A stretch of 64,000 nt of DNA from UBA7672 sp040398465 (GCA_040398465.1 JBBAUA010000002.1:156524-220523), one strand, 5' to 3'. Positions 33,483 through 43,384 are shown, counted from the first letter of the stretch. Translations and numbers: made by a program. The notes: generated from the sequence alone by a model not told the origin.

Positions 33483-35345
33483 CTATTGGGCCGGCGACTT
33501 GTTTTTCTGCGCTGCAACAAAAGCGGCGATGTCTGCCTCGACCACCGGCATGGGCCGCGCGCCGGGGGAGAGCACGGCAGCGTGAAACGCCTTGAGACTG
33601 AAGGCAGTCTTCAGATCGCGCTGCGCCTGGCCGCGCAGGCGGAGAATGGTTTCCCTGCCAGTCATGTATGCCGCCGCTACTCCCGGGCGGATCGACGAGC
33701 GATCGACTTCGAACTCCGCGGTTGCGCGCGGCACGCCGACCGTTTCCTCAAAATATCGGATGGCTTCTTCACGCGTCCATCGCTGGGCGTGGATGCCGGT
33801 GTCTGTCACAAGACGCGCTGCGCGCAGCAATTGCGACTGCAGGTAGCCGATCCGTCCGAGCGGATCCGACTGGTAAGCGCCGAGTTCGAGGGCGAGGTCT
33901 TCGGCGTAAGTCGCCCAGCCTTCGTTGAATGAAGGGTAGGCGACGAGATGTTCGATCACCGGCTGGTTCGGAAGATTGCGTTCAAGCTCGACCTGCAGGT
34001 GGTGGCCCGGAATGCCTTCGTGGAATGTCAGGGTCGGCAGCGTCCATGACGGGAAGTCCGCCGTCGCGCGGAGCGTGATGTTGTAGACGCCGGGCCGCGA
34101 TCCGTTGAGGGGGGCGGGGCGGTAGTAGGCTTTCGATGTGGTGTCCTGCACGATGCGCGGCGCCTCGCGCACCGCAAGCGGCGCAGGCTTGTCGATGTCG
34201 ACTACGCGCGCGGTGATGCCGTTCGCCCAGGTGACCTTCTGGTTGATCGCATTGAGCAGGGCGAGGCGGCCCTCGGGCGTTTCGGGGTATAGCAGTTCCG
34301 GTCGTTGGCTGAGGCTACGAAGCCGGCCGCCCGCGCTTCCCTCGACCAGACCCGCCGCCGCGAGAAGGGGATCCAGTTCCGTCGTGATCTGCTCGACGAG
34401 CTTGAGGCCGAGTTCGTTCATCTGCGCCGGGGTCAAGGACGACGTCGTGTGGAGTTTCAGGACATCGGCGTAGTAGGCCTCGCCATCCTTCAGGCGCCAC
34501 ACGCCGGGTTCGGCAGGCGCCTTGGCCAACGTTTCTTCGAGAAGCGCGATCAGCGCGTCGTACTCTTTCTTGATATCGCCGCCGACGAGTTCGGCTGCGC
34601 GGGCTGTCAGGCGGGCGATGTCAGCCTCGGGAATATCCGCAACCTGAGCGAGGGATTCAGTGAAGTGCTGGACGAGCACATGATCGCGCGCGATCCCGGG
34701 GCGCAGCTGCCGCGCCTTGTCGAGCGTGCGCTGAACGACGTTGCGCGGCGGGATCGTGCCGGCCGCGACATCGACTTCGAAGCGGCGGCGCTCGTCGCGC
34801 ATCGCTTCGTCCATCTGCTCAAGCCGCTTGAGCCATGCATCGGCCTGGGCCGGTGTGGCGACGGCCACGTGCAGGGTCAGGAACTTGACGAGATCGGTGA
34901 AGGCGCCGTCAGCGAACGTGGTTACGTAAGTGCTGGAGCGGCCAAGCGAGGTGACGCCATGGCCGTGGCGATCAACTGCGATGGTCGCCTCCAGAGTGGA
35001 GCGCAGGGAGTCGTAGGTGCGGACCGCGGCGGGCGAGAGCAGCGCCCTGTCGATGCGTTCGAAATCCGCCAGAAACTCGAGGCGGCGAGTGCGGGTACGC
35101 TCCTCGACGGCTATGGACCTGTCGTTGAGAAGGGCCGCATAGGAGCGCCCGAAAGCCGACTCGGGAAGACCGATCATGTCGGCTTCTTCCGGGAGCCTCT
35201 GGATTTCGCTGGCGCCGAAGCGCTGCACGAGTTCGGCCAGAAGCGGATCGGCGTTCTCCACTGCGGGCGTGCAGCCGGCAGCCATAACGGCGGCCAAGGC
35301 GCCGGCGGCGGCCCCGAAACGCAGTCTCCAGCCGGGAAAAAACAT
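33483..35345 (-). CDS. DUF885-family lipoprotein, metallopeptidase-like
   Basis: About 620 residues. The start at 35345 gives a lipoprotein signal (MFFPGWRLRFGAAAGALAA ... MAAGC); a start 57 bases upstream would put charged residues before it. The DUF885 signature HEGIPGHHLQ sits at about residue 435, followed by FNEGWATYAEDLALELG. This is the gluzincin-like pattern (HExxH with a downstream Glu) that suggests a zinc carboxypeptidase or dipeptidase of the periplasm or outer membrane. Activity is inferred. It is divergent from sapC with about 70 bases between starts. Confidence 0.85.
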   Translation of the reverse strand: MFFPGWRLRFGAAAGALAAVMAAGCTPAVENADPLLAELVQRFGASEIQRLPEEADMIGLPESAFGRSYAALLNDRSIAVEERTRTRRLEFLADFERIDRALLSPAAVRTYDSLRSTLEATIAVDRHGHGVTSLGRSSTYVTTFADGAFTDLVKFLTLHVAVATPAQADAWLKRLEQMDEAMRDERRRFEVDVAAGTIPPRNVVQRTLDKARQLRPGIARDHVLVQHFTESLAQVADIPEADIARLTARAAELVGGDIKKEYDALIALLEETLAKAPAEPGVWRLKDGEAYYADVLKLHTTSSLTPAQMNELGLKLVEQITTELDPLLAAAGLVEGSAGGRLRSLSQRPELLYPETPEGRLALLNAINQKVTWANGITARVVDIDKPAPLAVREAPRIVQDTTSKAYYRPAPLNGSRPGVYNITLRATADFPSWTLPTLTFHEGIPGHHLQVELERNLPNQPVIEHLVAYPSFNEGWATYAEDLALELGAYQSDPLGRIGYLQSQLLRAARLVTDTGIHAQRWTREEAIRYFEETVGVPRATAEFEVDRSSIRPGVAAAYMTGRETILRLRGQAQRDLKTAFSLKAFHAAVLSPGARPMPVVEADIAAFVAAQKNKSPAQ

Positions 35346-35417
35346 ATGATTCGCTTTGGTTGAGGCGCCCGGAGTTTTCCGATAAGGACCGCCCAGCATC
35401 AAGTCAGGAGCCTGTTA

Positions 35418-36191
35418 ATGAGCACTCCCGCCCCCGGTGGCCAGCCGGAACTGACCGGTCAGGTCATGTTTTACAAACGTCCCGAGCCGCTTTCGCTGGA
35501 AAAGCACCGGGACCTGGGGGTGAAGCAGATAGCTTCCCCATTCTCGTTCCTGAAAACGGCCCATGCGGTTCCGATCACGGTGAGCGAATTCGGCGTCGCC
35601 GCGACCTGTTTTCCGATCATTTTCGTGGGTCCGGAGAAGACCCCGGTCGCGGTGATGGGCGTCCGGCAGAACGAAAACGAGTATGTCGACAGCAATGGCC
35701 AGCCCGACCCGGACGTCTACCTGCCGGCATTTGCGCGCCGTTATCCGTTCGTGTTCGCCTCCGATCCGAAGAGCGATCGCCTGCTTCTTTGTGTCGATAC
35801 CGCCGCCGAAATGGTCACCAGCACGCCTGATGTGAAGTTCTTCGATGGCGACCAGGCCTCGAAATTCACGCAAGACGCGATCGAGTTCTGCAAGGAATTC
35901 GAACGCCAGCGCCGCGCCACGGTCGAATTCGTCGAAATGCTCGACAAGGCCTCTCTGTTTGAACAAAAATCGGTGGCGTTCACGCCGCGCGATGCGGCTG
36001 GCAATGCCGGCGCCACGCAGAAAATCGCCGATTACTGGGCGATTTCCGAGGATGGCCTGAACGCCCTGCCGGAATCCAAATTCCAGGACATCCGCAATAC
36101 GGGCGCTCTGGCGGCAGTGTACGCCCACATGGTGTCACTGATGAACTGGCAGCGCGTAATCCAGCGCACGATGCGGCGGCTTGCTCAGTAA
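35418..36191 (+). CDS. SapC family protein
   Basis: 257 residues matching the SapC family: MFYKRPEPLSLEKHRDLG near the N-terminus, then FPIIFVGPEKTPVAVMGVRQ, YLPAFARRYPFVF, and DVKFFDGDQASKFT. SapC proteins were named from S-layer-linked genes in other bacteria, but the biochemical role is not established. No signal peptide is seen. No S-layer gene is in this window. It starts 16 bases after AGGAG (35406-35410 region) in a divergent interval shared with the DUF885 gene. Confidence 0.85.
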   Translation: MSTPAPGGQPELTGQVMFYKRPEPLSLEKHRDLGVKQIASPFSFLKTAHAVPITVSEFGVAATCFPIIFVGPEKTPVAVMGVRQNENEYVDSNGQPDPDVYLPAFARRYPFVFASDPKSDRLLLCVDTAAEMVTSTPDVKFFDGDQASKFTQDAIEFCKEFERQRRATVEFVEMLDKASLFEQKSVAFTPRDAAGNAGATQKIADYWAISEDGLNALPESKFQDIRNTGALAAVYAHMVSLMNWQRVIQRTMRRLAQ

Positions 36192-36345
36192 CCAAACCCT
36201 CCGGAGGTGCGAATAGCCCCACGGTTGCGTCATCACGGCAGGCCCGTCCCTCACGTTCAGGCGAGGGGGATAGACCTGTCGTGTCGGGCTCCCTTAGTAC
36301 ACAATGGTTGCGCGGCCGATTAGGGCCGCCTGGCATGTTGCCGGC

Positions 36346-38505
36346 ATGAATCGAGGTCCTAGGGTGCGTCTGGAAATGTCGCGGCTCGCTGCACGTCTGG
36401 CCGGTCTGGTTCTACTCCTGGTCGCCGCGCTTGGGCTGGTCGCGCCTGCATCCGCCCAGGCCACGGCGAGCAGCCCGCACGCTGAAGGCACAATCCTGCT
36501 GGAGCGCTCGGCCGCGACGCCGGGGGATACGTTTCTTGGAGCCCTGCGGCTGAAGCTGGCCGAGGGCTGGCATGTTTACTGGATCAATCCGGGGGATAGC
36601 GGCCTGCCCCCAACCGCCGCGTGGGCGTCTTCTCCCGAAGTGACCGCGGGCGCATTCAAGTTTCCTACCCCGCACGCCATCCCGCTCGCGACGCTGATGA
36701 ACTACGGCTACGAAGGCGAAGTCGTCCTACCGTTCGAGGTAAAGATTGCGCCGGAGGCCGCTGTCGGTAGTCCGCTGACCATCGGCGCGACGTTCGATTA
36801 CCTGATCTGTGCCGACATCTGCATTCCCGAAGCCGTGACGCTGTCGACCTTGCTGCCGCTGGCGGCGACGGAGTCGATAGACGACGCTGCCAGCAAGATC
36901 ATCGCTGAGACGCTTCCCACCATTCCCGTCGCGCTGACCGGGCAGGCGGTGGTGGAGCGCGCCGGGGACACGTTCAAGATCGGCGTGATCGATGACAGCC
37001 TTGCGTCGGCAATCGCATCGGCCAAGTCCGTGCGCTTCTTCCCATATGGCGCAGAGCTACTTCACGCGGCGCCGCAGACTGTGCGCACTGGCCTCGACGG
37101 TGTGTCGGTCGAAGTGAAAGCGAACACGATGTTCGCAAAGCCCGGCGACAATGGGCTGGGCGGGATTATCGGCATCGAGACGACAGACGGGAAAATGCGC
37201 GGCTGGGAAGCGCCCGCAACGCCGGGCGTCGTACCCGCGAGCGTGACGACCACGTCCTTTGCTGGCGCCGCCGCGGCGGTGGAAGCGCCTCCGCTGCCGA
37301 TTGGCGAACTGCTGATCACGCTTGGCCTCGCGTTTATCGGTGGGCTCGTGCTGAACCTCATGCCGTGCGTGCTGCCGGTTCTGACCATCAAGGCGGCGGG
37401 GCTTGTCCACACGGCGCACGATCCCAGGCAGTCGCGAGCGCACGGACTTGCCTATCTTGCGGGCGTGGTCGTCTGCTTCGCGGCGATCGGGGCGATCCTC
37501 ATCGGGCTGAAAGCTGCCGGTGACACATCCGCCGGGCTTGGCTTCCAGCTACAGTATTCATGGGTTGTCGCGCTCTTTGCGCTGGTGATGTTCGCTGTGG
37601 GCCTCAACATGCTCGGCGTGTTCGAGATGGGTGGATCGCTGATGGGTGTTGGTGGGAACCTGGCGGATCGCGGCGGCACGTCAGGCGCATTCTTCACCGG
37701 GCTTCTCGCTGCTTTCGTTGGCGCGCCGTGCGTCGGTCCCTTCATGGCGGGCGCGGTCGGCGCAGCGCTGGTGCAGCCCCCGCCGGTGGTCATGCTGATC
37801 TTTGTCGTGATGGGCCTCGGCCTTGCTGCTCCATTCACGCTGCTGAGCTTCACCCCCGCGCTGGCGAAGATAATTCCGAAGCCGGGCAAGTGGATGATCA
37901 CGTTCAAGCAGGCGCTCTCGTTCCCGATGTTCCTGACGGCGCTCTGGCTGCTCTGGGTGCTCTCGGCGCAGGCTGGCGCTGACGGCGTGATCTGGGCGCT
38001 GGGCGGCGCGATCGCGTTGTCGTTCGGCATCTGGCTCGCCACGCGGGTCGGCGGAAGCACTGGGGGGCGCGTCGTTTCGACGGCAGTGATCCTGGCCGCC
38101 TTCGCCGTGCCTGTCTTCGGCACGATCACGCCGCCAGCCGCGGCAGCCGCTGTGGTCACGGCCAGCACATGGTCGCCGGAGCGGATCGCGGAGCTGAAAT
38201 CGGAGGGCCGCGTGATCTTCGTGGACTTCACGGCGCGTTGGTGTGTCACCTGCCAGGTAAACAAGGGCGCGATGCACGATGCGGCGGTTCAGCAGACCTT
38301 TGCCGACCTGAACGTGGCGTTCCTAGAGGCTGACTGGACCAACAAAGACGGTGTGATCTTCGAGGAGCTGAAGCGGCATGGCGCGGGCGGCGTGCCGTTG
38401 TATCTTGTCTATCCGGCTTCCGGAGGCGAACCGCGCAAGTTCGACGGATTGCTGTCAGCCGGACAAATTCAGCAGGCCGTGAAGGAAGCGGCAGGCTCGA
38501 TCTAG
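36346..38505 (+). CDS. Thiol:disulfide interchange protein, DsbD/ScsB type
   Basis: Carries electrons from cytoplasmic thioredoxin to periplasmic thiols. It is about 719 residues: a signal peptide (SRLAARLAGLVLLLVAALG ... ASA), a periplasmic N-terminal domain (about 35-300) of the DsbC-like ScsB type with an ICADICIPE Cys pair, a central membrane domain with NLMPCVLPVL and GAPCVGPF (the two redox Cys), and a C-terminal thioredoxin domain with DFTARWCVTCQVNK. The start is uncertain: ATG at 36304, 36346 or 36376, none with a strong ribosome-binding site. A redoxin gene follows 48 bases later and is probably its partner. Confidence 0.9.
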   Translation: MNRGPRVRLEMSRLAARLAGLVLLLVAALGLVAPASAQATASSPHAEGTILLERSAATPGDTFLGALRLKLAEGWHVYWINPGDSGLPPTAAWASSPEVTAGAFKFPTPHAIPLATLMNYGYEGEVVLPFEVKIAPEAAVGSPLTIGATFDYLICADICIPEAVTLSTLLPLAATESIDDAASKIIAETLPTIPVALTGQAVVERAGDTFKIGVIDDSLASAIASAKSVRFFPYGAELLHAAPQTVRTGLDGVSVEVKANTMFAKPGDNGLGGIIGIETTDGKMRGWEAPATPGVVPASVTTTSFAGAAAAVEAPPLPIGELLITLGLAFIGGLVLNLMPCVLPVLTIKAAGLVHTAHDPRQSRAHGLAYLAGVVVCFAAIGAILIGLKAAGDTSAGLGFQLQYSWVVALFALVMFAVGLNMLGVFEMGGSLMGVGGNLADRGGTSGAFFTGLLAAFVGAPCVGPFMAGAVGAALVQPPPVVMLIFVVMGLGLAAPFTLLSFTPALAKIIPKPGKWMITFKQALSFPMFLTALWLLWVLSAQAGADGVIWALGGAIALSFGIWLATRVGGSTGGRVVSTAVILAAFAVPVFGTITPPAAAAAVVTASTWSPERIAELKSEGRVIFVDFTARWCVTCQVNKGAMHDAAVQQTFADLNVAFLEADWTNKDGVIFEELKRHGAGGVPLYLVYPASGGEPRKFDGLLSAGQIQQAVKEAAGSI

Positions 38506-38553
38506 TGGTCGCAAGACCGGGCGTGAACAGGTTTCATCCGTAGGAGTTGCAGG

Positions 38554-39189
38554 ATGGGCATATCGAAGCGTGAACGTATTCCCATGGTCCTTGGCGTCGG
38601 CGCTGCCGCGGCGATTACCGCCGCGGCGCTGATGGTGTCGAGCGCGAACGCTGCACCTCCGGGCAACGCCGCACCGGCGTTCAAGGAAGTGAACACTGCC
38701 GGCAAGGAAATCTCGCTGGCGGACTTCAAGGGCAAGACTGTCGTCATCGAGTGGACGAACAATGGCTGCCCGTTCGTGCAGAAGCACTACAACTCGAAGA
38801 ACATGCAGAAAACGCAGGCGGCAGCCACGAAAGATGGCGTGGTGTGGCTGTCGGTGATCTCGTCCAAGCCAGGTTCGCAGGGGCATGTCTCGCCCGAGCA
38901 GGCCGACAAGCTGACGGCCGACCGCGGCGCGAAGCCGACGCATGTTCTGCTCGATCCGGATGGTTCGATGGGCCGGGCTTACGGCGCAAAGACCACGCCG
39001 CACATCTACATCATCACGCCAGACGGGAAGGTCGCCTACAACGGCGCGATCGACTCGATCCAGTCCAACAAGGTCGATGATGTTCCAAAGGCCACGAACT
39101 ACGTGGCGGCGGCGCTGACCAATCTCAAGGCAGGTAAGGCCCCGGATCCGGCGGCCACGGTGCCGTACGGCTGCGACGTAAAATACTGA
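38554..39189 (+). CDS. Exported redoxin (AhpC/TSA-like, single cysteine)
   Basis: It is 211 residues with an N-terminal signal or anchor (VLGVGAAAAITAAALMVSS ... ANA), then a thioredoxin fold: APAFKEVNTAGKEISLADFKGKTVVIEWTNNGCPFVQKHY (shown in part), and a C-terminal KTTPHIYIITPDGKVAYNG. The active site reads GCPF, so only one Cys remains where TlpA-type proteins have CxxC. That fits a peroxiredoxin-like or glutathionylated redox partner. A second Cys lies at the extreme C-terminus (YGCDVKY). It is probably co-transcribed with the dsbD-type gene; GGAG (in the GTAGGAG stretch) precedes the ATG. Confidence 0.85.
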   Translation: MGISKRERIPMVLGVGAAAAITAAALMVSSANAAPPGNAAPAFKEVNTAGKEISLADFKGKTVVIEWTNNGCPFVQKHYNSKNMQKTQAAATKDGVVWLSVISSKPGSQGHVSPEQADKLTADRGAKPTHVLLDPDGSMGRAYGAKTTPHIYIITPDGKVAYNGAIDSIQSNKVDDVPKATNYVAAALTNLKAGKAPDPAATVPYGCDVKY

Positions 39190-39663
39190 TCAAAACGGCG
39201 CCGCGGGGCATTGCGCCGCCGCCGCTCGGGGTGAGCTGGCGGCGGTTGCGTTTCCGCCAACGGCCGGCGCGATCTCGACCGCGTCCTTCAGCATGTGTGT
39301 GAGCCGGCCGAGGGCCCTGGCTTGTTCGGCGCCGGTTGCTGCAGCGTTGGCGGCGGTCATCTGTTTGCCGGTCTCCTCGGCCATGCCACGGAAGATGCAG
39401 CGCAGGTCGGCCGGTCCGCCGCGCTGGTCGATCTCGCTGGAGAGACGGCTGGCGGCGAGGCCGAAGCGTCGCAGGTCTGTCGACAGGGTTGGGGCGAGAG
39501 GCTGCGGCTTCGCGCCTGGTCGCGCCGTCGCGGAGGTCTGGGCCGATGAGACCTGTGCGAGCAGGCGCCTTGCCTCCGCGCCCACCTGATCAGCGAGGGT
39601 GTCGGCGTTGGCGGGCGCTGTTGCCATCAGGGCGAACGTGAGCAGGAGGGTGAAGCGCTTCAT
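39190..39663 (-). CDS. Exported protein of unknown function
   Basis: It is 157 residues with a clear signal peptide (KRFTLLLTFALMATAPANA). The mature part is Ala/Gln/Thr-rich and probably helical, with one central Cys (LRCIFRGMAEE) and one near the end (AAQCPAAPF). No family recognised. It is convergent with the redoxin gene; the two stop codons are adjacent. Coding capacity rests on signal peptide, length and lack of a better opposite-strand reading. Confidence 0.6.
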   Translation of the reverse strand: MKRFTLLLTFALMATAPANADTLADQVGAEARRLLAQVSSAQTSATARPGAKPQPLAPTLSTDLRRFGLAASRLSSEIDQRGGPADLRCIFRGMAEETGKQMTAANAAATGAEQARALGRLTHMLKDAVEIAPAVGGNATAASSPRAAAAQCPAAPF

Positions 39664-39782
39664 TCCGCCAGCATCTCAGGCGGCGGTTAAGCCTTCGCGA
39701 AAGCTGCTGCGCGTGTTGCTGCAGATCGGTGGTGCTGGGGTGGCGGACGTGACCATATGGGTATCCCTCCGGAGATTTACGC

Positions 39783-40727
39783 ATGTTCCGCCCAGCCCTG
39801 CTGCCTATCGCTCTGGCCGTTGTTGGGTGTTCGCCTGATGCGCCTGCGCCGCAGGCGGCGGCTACCTCTCCGGCCATCGAGGCCAAGCCGATGGCCGTGA
39901 ACATCGGCGTGCTCGAGGATCGCCCCGGAGCGACAACGGCCGAGCAGCCGCGGTTCATCGTCCGTGCGTTGTTCCAGAAGGACAAGCAAGGCTGGCGGTC
40001 GCTGGAGCCGGAATGCACAGACCTGTCCTGCCTTGCCAGCGCGCCGACCGATTTTCCCGCCAGCGTGGACTGGACCGTGGTGCACCATGGCGGCACCCGC
40101 GGATCTGTTCGCGCGACAACACCGGCAGCATGGCAGCTCTATGCGGATGTCGGCTCGCAGGAGATCGCCGCTGGCGTGACGCCGCCCGTGATTGGCGAGC
40201 GGTCGATGGAATTTGCCGGCGGCAATGGCGTGCCGATCTACCGGCCCTTGCTGGCCGTATCGGCGCCCGAAGGGCCGGATGCGGATTCCTGGAAGGCGGC
40301 CGAAGTTTCGCCGAAAGCCGTTGCCGCAATCCGTGTCGCGTTCCGCGGGCTGTTCGCCAACGTACTGAATTGCGCGAATGAAGGCGCGGTGGACGCCAGG
40401 CCAGTCACCTATGCGGATCGCGATGTCACGATATCCAAGGGCGCCGCCGCAAAGACCGGTTGGAGCGTGGCGACGGCGAACCTGACCGGCTACCGGTGTG
40501 ACGGTCCATGGGATGACACAGCATTTGCACCGCAGGCCTTCGCCGTATCGCCTGATGGGGACGCCCGGTATCTGGGCGAGGGGCTGCAGTTTCTCGACGC
40601 CAGCGATTTCGACGGGGATGGTAAATCCGAGGTGGTCTTCGCGATAACCGGCGCCAACCAGGGCGGGTATCAGCTACGCTACAACGAGTTCGCCGCGCAG
40701 GCGGTATTCGCTTTCAGCTATCATTAG
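39783..40727 (+). CDS. Lipoprotein of unknown function with a DxDGDG motif
   Basis: It is 314 residues. The opening FRPALLPIALAVVGCSPDAP is a lipoprotein signal with the Cys at about residue 16. The mature domain has four more Cys (ECTDLSCL, VLNCANEG, GYRCDG) and ends with DASDFDGDGKSEVVFAI, a calcium-binding FG-GAP/EF-hand-like loop. No named family recognised. GGAG at 39770-39773 lies nine bases before the ATG. It stands alone between the convergent gene at 39190 and hisS. Confidence 0.65.
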   Translation: MFRPALLPIALAVVGCSPDAPAPQAAATSPAIEAKPMAVNIGVLEDRPGATTAEQPRFIVRALFQKDKQGWRSLEPECTDLSCLASAPTDFPASVDWTVVHHGGTRGSVRATTPAAWQLYADVGSQEIAAGVTPPVIGERSMEFAGGNGVPIYRPLLAVSAPEGPDADSWKAAEVSPKAVAAIRVAFRGLFANVLNCANEGAVDARPVTYADRDVTISKGAAAKTGWSVATANLTGYRCDGPWDDTAFAPQAFAVSPDGDARYLGEGLQFLDASDFDGDGKSEVVFAITGANQGGYQLRYNEFAAQAVFAFSYH

Positions 40728-40814
40728 GCCCACGGGCGGCAGGGTGGCTGCCGTGTTGCCGCGGGTTGGCCGATGGGTTATCCCGCAGGCCCCAAATCCA
40801 GGGCTTGGGGACGG

Positions 40815-42287
40815 ATGGCCATCATGTCCAACGACGAGCAGAAGCGGCCCGAGGCGCGCAAGCCTCGCGGATTTCCGGACAGGACGGCGGCGGTCATCGC
40901 CGCCGAACGCCGGCTCGTTGACTCGATAAGCTCCGTTTACCAGCGCTGGGGCTTCGACGCCCTGGACACCGGCCCGTTCGAGTATGTCGATGCGCTTGGT
41001 AAATTCCTGCCCGACACAGATCGCCCGAACAGCGGCGTGTTTGCGCTTCAGGACGATGACGAGCAGTGGATCGCGCTGCGCTATGATCATACCGCTCCGT
41101 TGGCCCGCTATGTCGCCGAGAACTGGGAGCGCATTCCGAAGCCGTTCCGCCGGTATTCGGCTGGGCCGGTCTGGCGCAATGAGAAGCCGGGGCCGTTCCG
41201 CTTTCGGGAGTTCATCCAATGCGATGCTGACTCCGTTGGCGTGGCGGGGCCGGCGGCGGACGCGGAGATGATCGCGATTGCAGCCGAGGCGATGCAGGCG
41301 GCGGGCGCCGGGCAGGGCGAGTATGTGATCCGTGTGAACAGCCGCCAGATCCTCGACGGCATCATGGAGACGGCGGGCGTGCTTGATCCGGCCCAGCGCG
41401 GCACGGTACTGCGCGCGCTCGACAAGTTCGACAAGTTCGGCGTCGAGGGCGTGACGCTCTTGCTTGGCAAGGGGCGCAAGGACGAGTCGGGCGATGTGAC
41501 CGCCGGGGCGGGGCTCGCCGCCAACCAGATCGATGTGTTGGTGGAGTTCATCACCTCGCGTTCCGTCACGCGCGCGGAGACGGCGCGCAAGCTGGCCAAC
41601 TCGGTTGGCATGACGCGGTCGGGCGAGACGGGCGTGGCTGAGCTGGTGGAGATCGACAGTATCCTCAATGCGCTTGGCATCGGCGATGAGGCGGCGACAT
41701 TCGATCCGTCGATCGTGCGGGGGCTGGAATACTATACCGGGCCGGTATTCGAGGCAGAGTTCCTGCGCGAGTTTCGCGACGCCGACGGCAATCCCATGCG
41801 GTTCGGATCGGTGGGCGGCGGCGGGCGTTACGACGGCCTCGTGGCGCGCTTCCGCGGCGAACCCGCGCCGGCGACCGGCTTCTCAGTTGGCGTGAGCCGA
41901 CTGGCGGCGGCGATGGCTGCCAGTGGCGAGGCGCAGGTCGAAGGGCCGGTACTCGTGCTGGTGCTCGACAAGGATCAGATGGCTGACTACTCGGCGCTGG
42001 CCTCGGACCTGCGAAGCGCGGGCGTGCGGGCGGAGATGTATCTCGGCGCGTCGGGCATGAAGGCGCAGATGAAGTATGCGGACCGGCGCAATTCCCCTGC
42101 GGTGGTGATCGTCGGCAGCAATGAGCGCGCGGCGGGCATCGTCACCATCAAGGACTTGAAGGCGGGCGCTGCGGCGGCCAAGGGAATGACTGACAACGAG
42201 GCCTGGCGCAACGAGCGGCCGGGACAGTTCGAGTGTCCGCGCAGCGAGATGGTCGCGCGCATCAAAGCAATTGCAGGCCAGCCGTGA
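40815..42287 (+). CDS. hisS: Histidyl-tRNA synthetase
   Basis: Class II synthetase that charges tRNA-His. It is about 490 residues: motif 1 region (FPDRTAAVIAAERRLVDSI), motif 2 (RRYSAGPVWRNEKPGPFRFREFIQCDADSVG), the His-specific block GLEYYTGPVFEAE and motif 3 (GGGGRYDGLVARF), followed by the anticodon-binding domain. The longer alphaproteobacterial type. ATG 40815 has GGGG four bases upstream; ATG 40824 is the alternative. Overlaps hisZ by four bases (GTGA). Confidence 0.95.
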   Translation: MAIMSNDEQKRPEARKPRGFPDRTAAVIAAERRLVDSISSVYQRWGFDALDTGPFEYVDALGKFLPDTDRPNSGVFALQDDDEQWIALRYDHTAPLARYVAENWERIPKPFRRYSAGPVWRNEKPGPFRFREFIQCDADSVGVAGPAADAEMIAIAAEAMQAAGAGQGEYVIRVNSRQILDGIMETAGVLDPAQRGTVLRALDKFDKFGVEGVTLLLGKGRKDESGDVTAGAGLAANQIDVLVEFITSRSVTRAETARKLANSVGMTRSGETGVAELVEIDSILNALGIGDEAATFDPSIVRGLEYYTGPVFEAEFLREFRDADGNPMRFGSVGGGGRYDGLVARFRGEPAPATGFSVGVSRLAAAMAASGEAQVEGPVLVLVLDKDQMADYSALASDLRSAGVRAEMYLGASGMKAQMKYADRRNSPAVVIVGSNERAAGIVTIKDLKAGAAAAKGMTDNEAWRNERPGQFECPRSEMVARIKAIAGQP

Positions 42288-43384
42288 AGCTGACGCCGGA
42301 GGCTTCAGCGGCGTTGGCGCGCATCGCGCGGGTGAGCGGTGTGCGGGCTGAGCCGCAGGCCCTGCTGCCGGCGGAAGTGATCCTTGAACTGTCGGGCGAA
42401 GCAGTGCGCTCGCGGCTGTGCACGTTCACGGACGCGAGCGGCGCCGAGCATTGCCTGCGGCCGGACCTCACCACGCCGATTGCGCAGATGGTGGCGTCGG
42501 GCGAGTTGCCGGTGGCGCGCTATCACGGCGCCGGTCCTGTCTATCGTTTGCCGCCGCGCGGGTCGGATGATCCGGTCGAACATTTGCAGATCGGCTTCGA
42601 GTGGTTCGGCAATTCGGGCTCGCCCGCCGAGGACGCCGAAGCGCTGGCCGTTGCGCTGGAGGCCGCGCAGGCGGGCGGCGTGATGAGCGCGAAGGTGCGG
42701 TTCGGCGACGTCGCGATCTATCATGCGCTTCTGGCTGCGCTGCCGCTGTCGCCGCAGTGGCGCGACCGGTTGCGCCGGGCGTTCTCGCGCCGGAAGGGAC
42801 CTCGTGAGTTGCTCGTTGCGGCGCACCTGCGGACGGATGTGGCGGAGGCTGTGGTTCGTATCGGCGGGTTGGCGCAGGACGATGCGGTGCGTGCCGTGGA
42901 ACTAGAATGTGTGGCGCTGGGCGTCGAGCCTGTTGCGCGCGCGCCTGTGGAGATTGCGCGGCGGCTGCGCGAGAAGGCGACGGATCCGGCGCCGGCCGAG
43001 AGCGTGGCTCGGATGCTGGGCGACTATCTCGATCTGTCGGCGGTTGCCGGCGACAGCGCGGCGGCGCTTGCCGCGTTTGGCAAGCAGGCAGGCGTTGATC
43101 TGGGCGATGCGCTCGACAGTTTCAATGAACGGCTGGCGTTGATTGCCAAGCTCAAGCCGCCCTTCTGGGCTGATGCGGTGTTCAGCGCCGAGGCCGGGCG
43201 GCGGTTTGAATACTATGACGGGTTCGTCTTCGATCTTGCGCGTGCGGGCGAGGCGGACCGGCCGGTTCTTTCAGGCGGGCGGTATGATGGCCTGATCGCG
43301 CGACTGAGTGCCGGCGGCGTCGAAGCCTCAGGCATCGGCGCGGCGATCCGGGCGGACAGGCTGGGCAGGGGAGGCGCAGCATGA
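42284..43384 (+). CDS. hisZ: ATP phosphoribosyltransferase regulatory subunit
   Basis: Catalytically inactive HisS paralogue that pairs with short-form HisG to start histidine synthesis. It is 366 residues, with class II synthetase core traces (LCTFTDASGAEHCLRPDLTTPIAQ, YHGAGPVYRLP, GRRFEYYDGFVFD) but no anticodon-binding domain. The GTG start at 42284 overlaps the hisS stop and removes 17 non-homologous residues. hisG follows with an ATGA overlap, the usual hisS-hisZ-hisG triplet. Confidence 0.95.
   Translation: MKLTPEASAALARIARVSGVRAEPQALLPAEVILELSGEAVRSRLCTFTDASGAEHCLRPDLTTPIAQMVASGELPVARYHGAGPVYRLPPRGSDDPVEHLQIGFEWFGNSGSPAEDAEALAVALEAAQAGGVMSAKVRFGDVAIYHALLAALPLSPQWRDRLRRAFSRRKGPRELLVAAHLRTDVAEAVVRIGGLAQDDAVRAVELECVALGVEPVARAPVEIARRLREKATDPAPAESVARMLGDYLDLSAVAGDSAAALAAFGKQAGVDLGDALDSFNERLALIAKLKPPFWADAVFSAEAGRRFEYYDGFVFDLARAGEADRPVLSGGRYDGLIARLSAGGVEASGIGAAIRADRLGRGGAA

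Noticed and set aside
36198..36210. CCTCCGGAGG palindrome after sapC
   Set aside because: A 10-base GC palindrome is expected by chance in this composition, and no T-run follows.
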